DNA from: an uncultured Xylophilus sp.
Lineage (GTDB): Bacteria; Pseudomonadota; Gammaproteobacteria; Burkholderiales; Burkholderiaceae_C
Length of the DNA: 45,202 bases
NCBI GenBank assembly: GCA_913776965.1
Contig: CAJYQL010000058.1
Location: 1 to 45,202 of the forward strand
Direction: 5' to 3'
Part shown: positions 41,543 to 45,202 of the stretch, in pieces
Numbering within the stretch: the first letter of the stretch is position 1
Layout of the letters: every line of letters begins with the position of its first letter
Position numbers and translations under genes: made by a program
The notes under the pieces: model-generated
Seen by the model: only the letters and a program-made list of their open reading frames with translations
Told to the model about the DNA's origin: nothing
Databases searched by the model: none

Positions 41543-42377
41543 CGTCCGATTGTTCCCGGCTTCCTCCACCGTAACGACGCTTGAGGCTGCTGCGGGCGGC
41601 GGCCTCGTGGGTTTCCGCGCCGATCTGCGTGGCCAGCGCCGCCAGGCAGGCGGCCAGCGGCTGCACGCGGTCGTCCGGGAGCCGTTCGGTGATCGCTGCC
41701 ACGGCCAGGCCGGCCAGCACCCGGCCATCCGACGCGCGCACCGGTACCGCGACTGCGCGCGAACCGGGTACCACCCCGACGGCGGCATAGGCGTAACCGT
41801 GGGCGGCCGCGGCTGCGGCCCGCTGCAGCAGCTGGTCGGGCGCGATGCCCAGCGCCTGCAGGCGTGGGGCATTGCGCAGCACGATCGCCGCAGCGTCCGC
41901 CGGTGGCAGCGCGCCGAGCAGCACCAGGCCGCTCACGCCCGCACCCAGCGGCCTGCGCGCGCCGACGGCGATGGAGAGCACCTTGATCGGGTAGCTGCCC
42001 GGCTGGCGCACCAGGCAGACCGAGTCGTCGCCGTTGCGGATCGTGAGAAAACAGGTTTCGCCCTCGGTCTCGGCGAGCGCGCGCAGGTGCGGCTCGGCCG
42101 CGGCCTGGACCGGCGGGCGCGCCGAACGTGCCAGTCCCATCAGCGAGACCTCGCGGCCGATCAGGTAGCGGCGGGTGGCCGGATCCTGTTCCGCCGCGCC
42201 TTCCTCCACCAGCACCCGCAGGATGCGGTGCACCGTCGGCCGGTTGAGACCGGTGGCGTGCGCCACGTCCACCAGCCGTACGCCCTGTTCCTGGCCCGCC
42301 GCGACGATGCGCAGGACGGCCAGGGCCCGCCGAACGCTTTGCGCGCCGGCGGTTGCGATGCCATCGTCAGCCGCCAC
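41517..42377 (-). CDS. IclR-family transcriptional regulator
   Basis: A 286-residue IclR-family regulator. The winged-helix domain covers residues 12-75 (SVRRALAVLRIVAAGQEQG, then TGLNRPTVHRILRVLVEEGA), and the effector domain holds the family glycine-rich SIAVGARRPLGAGVSGLVLL. It starts at GTG 42377, inside the end of the flavin reductase gene (11-base overlap), so the two are translationally coupled. The likely target is the divergent Bug-RidA-amidohydrolase operon, through the inverted repeat at 43095-43107. The inducer is unknown. Confidence 0.9.
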   Translation of the reverse strand: MAADDGIATAGAQSVRRALAVLRIVAAGQEQGVRLVDVAHATGLNRPTVHRILRVLVEEGAAEQDPATRRYLIGREVSLMGLARSARPPVQAAAEPHLRALAETEGETCFLTIRNGDDSVCLVRQPGSYPIKVLSIAVGARRPLGAGVSGLVLLGALPPADAAAIVLRNAPRLQALGIAPDQLLQRAAAAAAHGYAYAAVGVVPGSRAVAVPVRASDGRVLAGLAVAAITERLPDDRVQPLAACLAALATQIGAETHEAAARSSLKRRYGGGSREQSDDGPAISGL

Positions 42378-43002
42378 CGCCGGATGCCATCACCGTCTTG
42401 GCCGTCTGCTGCATGCCGCGCAGTGTGACGATGCGGCCGAGCGTGGCGTAGTTCGGCCCGCCGATGCGACAGACCGGATCGAGCGCGAGGGTGTCGACCT
42501 TGCCGTCCTGCAGCAGGCCGTCGCGCAGGTGGTAGGCCAGCACCTCGCCGACAAAGAATTCGGCGCCGGTGTCGCCGAAGGGAATCACCCGTTCCAGCCG
42601 GCATTCCATCGCCACCGGCGCATCGGCGAGTCGCGGCACCGCGATCGCCGACGACGGTGCGGTGCCGAGGCCGAGCAGCGCCGCCTCGCTCACGTCCGGC
42701 GCATGCTCGGCGCTGCTTTCGTGGATCGCCACCATCTGCGAGCCGTCGCCGATGTTCACCACGAATTCGCCGCTGGCATGGATGTTGGCGCCGGTGTCCT
42801 TGCGCTGGCCGGCCTTGCGGCCGATGTTGACGCCCAGCAGCGGCGGCTTGTTCGAGACGAAGGTGAAGCAGGAGAACGGCGCCAGGTTCACCACCCCGGT
42901 GGGCGACAGCGTGGTGATCCACGCGATGGGGCGCGGCACCACGATGCCGCTCAGCAGACGGTAGGTGGCTTCGGGGGCGAGGGAGCGGGCGTCGATGTGC
43001 AT
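42367..43002 (-). CDS. Flavin reductase family protein (FMN split barrel)
   Basis: A 211-residue flavoprotein with the FMN-binding split-barrel fold of the flavin reductase-like family. Clear segments are VVPRPIAWITTLSPTGVVNL, APFSCFTFVSNKPPLLGVNI and the DTGANIHASGEFVVNI block. Such proteins supply reduced flavin to two-component monooxygenases or act alone. No monooxygenase gene is seen here. It is coupled to iclR downstream and divergent from the Bug-RidA operon. Confidence 0.88.
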   Translation of the reverse strand: MHIDARSLAPEATYRLLSGIVVPRPIAWITTLSPTGVVNLAPFSCFTFVSNKPPLLGVNIGRKAGQRKDTGANIHASGEFVVNIGDGSQMVAIHESSAEHAPDVSEAALLGLGTAPSSAIAVPRLADAPVAMECRLERVIPFGDTGAEFFVGEVLAYHLRDGLLQDGKVDTLALDPVCRIGGPNYATLGRIVTLRGMQQTAKTVMASGGGG

Positions 43003-43037
43003 GGAAAGTGGCGTCGCGAACGAGGGGATGGACGATT

Positions 43038-43156
43038 GTGGACAGCAGGGTCCTCCACCGGCAGCCATCCGTGTAGAGCGATCTGGCCGAAGTGTCCACG
43101 ATGTGGAACTGTCTCGGCTTATTGCATTGCAGCATCGCCTGGCCGCTTCGTAGAGT
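43038..43156. promoter_or_regulatory. IclR-type operator and promoter for the Bug-RidA operon
   Basis: TCCAC-GAT-GTGGA (43095-43107) is a perfect inverted repeat resembling the TGGA/TCCA operators of IclR proteins. The same half-sites recur at 43038-43042 (GTGGA) and 43054-43058 (TCCAC). A rightward promoter, TTGCAG (43127-43132) and TAGAGT (43151-43156) with an 18-base spacer, lies 20 bases past the repeat. That layout fits an activator site just upstream of -35. Confidence 0.5.
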
Positions 43157-43204
43157 GGATCTAGGCCGCCGGTCCCCTCCGGCGGCATCGAAGGAGACAT
43201 TCGC

Positions 43205-44188
43205 ATGCCCGTACTTTCCGTCCTCCGCTCCGCCGCCGTCGTGGCGACCGCGGCACTCGCTGCCTGGCTTCCGGCGGGTGCCGCCGCCCAGACGTGGCCC
43301 GACAAGCCGGTCCGGCTGGTGCTGCCCTATCCGCCCGGCGGCAATGTCGACGGCGCGGCCCGCATCGTCAGCGAGCAGCTCCAGCAGGTGTTCAAGCAGC
43401 CGTTCCTGGTCGACAACCGGCCCGGCGCGGGCGGCATGATCGCCGGCGAAGCCGTTGCCAAGGCCGCGCCCGACGGCACCACCTTCTTCATGGGCGCCAA
43501 CGGTCCGATCCTGTTCTCGCCGCTGATTTTCAAGCGGGCCGCCTACGACTGGAAGAAGGATTTCGTGCCGGTCGGCTCGGTGTCCTTCACGCCGCTGGTG
43601 CTGCAGGTGCACCCGTCGGTGCCCTACAGGACGATCGGCGAACTGCTCGCCGCGGCGAAGAAGGACAACCGGATCAACATGGCCTCGCCGGGCGCAGGCA
43701 CCACCAACCACCTGGTGAGCGAATTCCTGCAGCGCGAGAGCGGCGCCAAGTGGACCACCGTGCACTACAAGGGCAACGCGCCAGCCACCACCGACCTGCT
43801 CGGCGGCCAGGTGCAGTTCAACTTCGACCAGCTGTCGGTCGCGCAGCCCTTCATCCAGCAGGGCCGCACCCGGGCCTTGGCGGTCACGTCCGCCAAACGC
43901 GTGCCGCAGCTGCCCGACGTGCCGACGCTGCAGGAGGCCGGCTTCAAGGATTTCGAGGCCGAGACCTTCACCGGCATCCTCGCGCCGGCCGGCACCCCGA
44001 AGGAGATCGTGGTGCGCTTCTCCGACGCGCTGCGCAGGATCCTCGCGGACAAGGCGGTGCAGGAGAAGTTCCAGACGCTCGGCGCCGAGGCGCGGGCGAT
44101 GTCGCCCGACGAGTTCCAGCGCTTCCTCGCCAAGGAAGACGCCCGCTGGACCCCGGTCATCAAGCAATCCAACATCACCGCCGAATGA
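43205..44188 (+). CDS. Bug/TctC-family periplasmic solute receptor
   Basis: A 327-residue exported receptor with a Sec-type leader (VVATAALAAWLPAGAAAQ, cleavage near residue 29), then TWPDKPVRLVLPYPPGGNVD and the canonical VDNRPGAGG loop. AAGGAG lies eight bases before the ATG. It heads an operon: its stop overlaps the RidA start as ATGA, and an amidohydrolase follows. The IclR regulator is divergent. The pathway is unknown. Confidence 0.92.
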   Translation: MPVLSVLRSAAVVATAALAAWLPAGAAAQTWPDKPVRLVLPYPPGGNVDGAARIVSEQLQQVFKQPFLVDNRPGAGGMIAGEAVAKAAPDGTTFFMGANGPILFSPLIFKRAAYDWKKDFVPVGSVSFTPLVLQVHPSVPYRTIGELLAAAKKDNRINMASPGAGTTNHLVSEFLQRESGAKWTTVHYKGNAPATTDLLGGQVQFNFDQLSVAQPFIQQGRTRALAVTSAKRVPQLPDVPTLQEAGFKDFEAETFTGILAPAGTPKEIVVRFSDALRRILADKAVQEKFQTLGAEARAMSPDEFQRFLAKEDARWTPVIKQSNITAE

Positions 44189-44616
44189 GCCGCGACACCC
44201 TCCCGTCCTCCGCGCTCGGCCGCGCCGCGCCGCCGCGCCGCACCAGCATCCACATCGACGGCTTCGCCCACAAGAACCCGATCCCCGCGGCCTGCCGCAT
44301 CGGCCCGCTGGTGGAGAGCGGCAGCGTGCTCGGCACCGATCCCGCCACCGGCCAGCCGGCGGCAACGATCGAGGCGCAGTGCCGCTTCATGCTCGACAAC
44401 GTGCGTCGCATCGTCGAGGCCGCCGGCGGCAGCACCGAGGACATCGTGAAGGTGACGGTCTGGATGAAGGACCGCAGCCAGCGGCCGGCGCTCAACGGAC
44501 CCTGGCTGGAGATGTTTCCGGACCCGGCATCGCGGCCGGCCCGCCACGCCATCGTCGCGCCGGACCTCGACATGGGCAAGCTCATCGAGTGCTCCTTCAC
44601 CGCGTATATCGACTGA
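44185..44616 (+). CDS. RidA family protein (YjgF/YER057c/UK114)
   Basis: A 143-residue RidA-superfamily protein, slightly longer than the usual 125-130 because of an N-terminal extension. QCRFMLDNVRRIVEAAGGS, VKVTVWMKDR and the substrate-site arginine in SRPARHAIVAPD with the following LIECSFTAYI are typical. RidA itself hydrolyses reactive enamines and imines; members inside catabolic operons often serve as specific deaminases or hydrolases. It is translationally coupled to the Bug receptor by ATGA, so it is likely a pathway enzyme here. Confidence 0.9.
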   Translation: MSRDTLPSSALGRAAPPRRTSIHIDGFAHKNPIPAACRIGPLVESGSVLGTDPATGQPAATIEAQCRFMLDNVRRIVEAAGGSTEDIVKVTVWMKDRSQRPALNGPWLEMFPDPASRPARHAIVAPDLDMGKLIECSFTAYID

Positions 44617-44626
44617 CCCCCAGGCT

Positions 44627-44704
44627 GCGCACTGCGCGCTTCGCCTACCCCCTTGCAGGGGGCACGACCGGTGGACCAGCGAAGCCGGATCCACGGTCGC
44701 CCTC
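44627..44704. repeat. Structured intergenic repeat, copy 2
   Basis: This copy begins GCGCACTGCG, as copy 1 (38171-38249) does, with CCCCC (44648-44652)/GGGGG (44658-44662) as first hairpin. A second stem pairs CGACC (44665-44669) and GTGGA (44671-44675) with TCCAC (44690-44694) and GGTCG (44695-44699). The stem bases differ from copy 1 while pairing is kept. It lies between the RidA and amidohydrolase genes. Confidence 0.6.
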
Positions 44705-44740
44705 ATGAATACCCCGCGTCTTTTTTTCCTGGACGTTTCC

Positions 44741-45202
44741 ATGCCCGACTACCTGCCCTTCGACCCGCATCCCCGCGCCCCGGACCCGCTGCCGCCGCCG
44801 CTCGCCTGCGACAGCCAGTTCCACGTGTTCGGCCCGCCCGAACGCTACCCGGTGCGGCCCGGCGCGGCCTACACCATGCCCACCGCGACCTGGGAGACCG
44901 CAGCACGGCTGCACGCCACGCTCGGCCTCCAGCGCGGCGTGATCGTGCAGGCCACCACCTATGGCGCCGACCACACGGTGGTGCTGGACGCGCTCGCCGG
45001 CCTGAACACCGGCGGCGGCCCGCGCCGCTACCTGGCGTGCGCCAACGCCGCGGTGCTGGTCGAGCGCGACGACGCCTACCTGCAGACGCTGCACGACGCC
45101 GGCGTGCGCGGCGCGCGCTTCACCCGCGGCGGCCTCGGCATCAGCTTCACGCCGGCCGAGATGGACCGCGCCTTCGGCCGCATGCGCGCGCTCGGCTGGT
45201 AC
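44741..45202 (+). CDS. Amidohydrolase family protein (cut at window end)
   Basis: The first 154 residues of a TIM-barrel amidohydrolase of the predicted metal-dependent / PDC-lactonase (LigI-like) group. The protein opens with a proline-rich leader, then ACDSQFHVFGPPERYPVRPG, where the first strand normally carries an HxH pair; here the first position is Gln (QFH). TYGADHTVVLDAL and GVRGARFTRGG are typical following segments. ATG 44741 is preferred; an in-frame ATG at 44705 would add 12 residues. It is the third gene of the Bug-RidA operon, after a structured repeat. The end lies beyond the window. Confidence 0.8.
   Translation, partial: MPDYLPFDPHPRAPDPLPPPLACDSQFHVFGPPERYPVRPGAAYTMPTATWETAARLHATLGLQRGVIVQATTYGADHTVVLDALAGLNTGGGPRRYLACANAAVLVERDDAYLQTLHDAGVRGARFTRGGLGISFTPAEMDRAFGRMRALGWY

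Overview
The window is very GC-rich (roughly 70% by eye) and looks like chromosomal DNA of a metabolically versatile betaproteobacterium of the Burkholderiales. A Comamonadaceae-type genome is the best guess. The reasons are the many tripartite-tricarboxylate (Bug/TctC) solute receptors, the malonate decarboxylase genes of the biotin-independent type, and a Variovorax/Acidovorax-like intergenic stem-loop repeat. I see no rRNA, tRNA, CRISPR array, transposase, phage gene or replication origin.

The layout is a string of small catabolic cassettes, most of them a regulator, one or two enzymes and a Bug receptor. From left to right: (A) MmgE/PrpD protein, Bug, MdcR-like LysR (286-4055); (B) LysR divergent from a class I aminotransferase, Bug and YjbQ (4071-7857); a housekeeping and hypothetical stretch with two exported proteins, a nitroreductase, a YebC/YeeN-type regulator and a membrane-linked alpha/beta hydrolase (7880-11733); (C) a complete malonate decarboxylase gene set split in two, mdcACD-Bug and mdcEGBH, with a pirin/LysR pair lying between the halves (11837-21176); (D) a GntR regulator divergent from a FAH - deacetylase-like - Bug - CocE - Bug operon (21456-27757); (E) an M20 carbamoylase-type amidase, a LysR, an NCS2 uracil-type permease and, after an AsmA-like protein and a small membrane protein, a BauA-type beta-alanine:pyruvate aminotransferase (27800-34769); two small conserved proteins (34847-35913); (F) a LacI regulator divergent from Bug, L-talarate/galactarate dehydratase and GarD (35977-41149); (G) a hypothetical protein, IclR and flavin reductase divergent from Bug, RidA and a cut-off amidohydrolase (41168-45202).

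Seven Bug receptors sit in 45 kb but no TctA/TctB membrane subunits do, so the receptors must feed transporters encoded elsewhere or act in sensing. The clearest pathway is malonate decarboxylation: MdcA, C, D and E form the enzyme, MdcB and MdcG make and attach the prosthetic group, and MdcH loads malonyl on the carrier. Cassette F dehydrates galactarate (and L-talarate). Cassette E fits the late steps of reductive pyrimidine breakdown, but the first two enzymes are not here.

The most striking non-coding signal is a pair of matching promoters, one before mdcA and one before mdcE, 6 kb apart. They share two sequence blocks with identical spacing, a LysR-type box centred 64 bases before the start codon, a 17-base -35/-10 spacer, and a -10 box ending seven bases before the ATG. 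Both half-operons therefore probably make leaderless mRNA under one LysR-type regulator. Other readable regulatory sites are a GntR palindrome (22203-22216), paired LacI operators (37069-37168) and an IclR-like inverted repeat (43095-43107).
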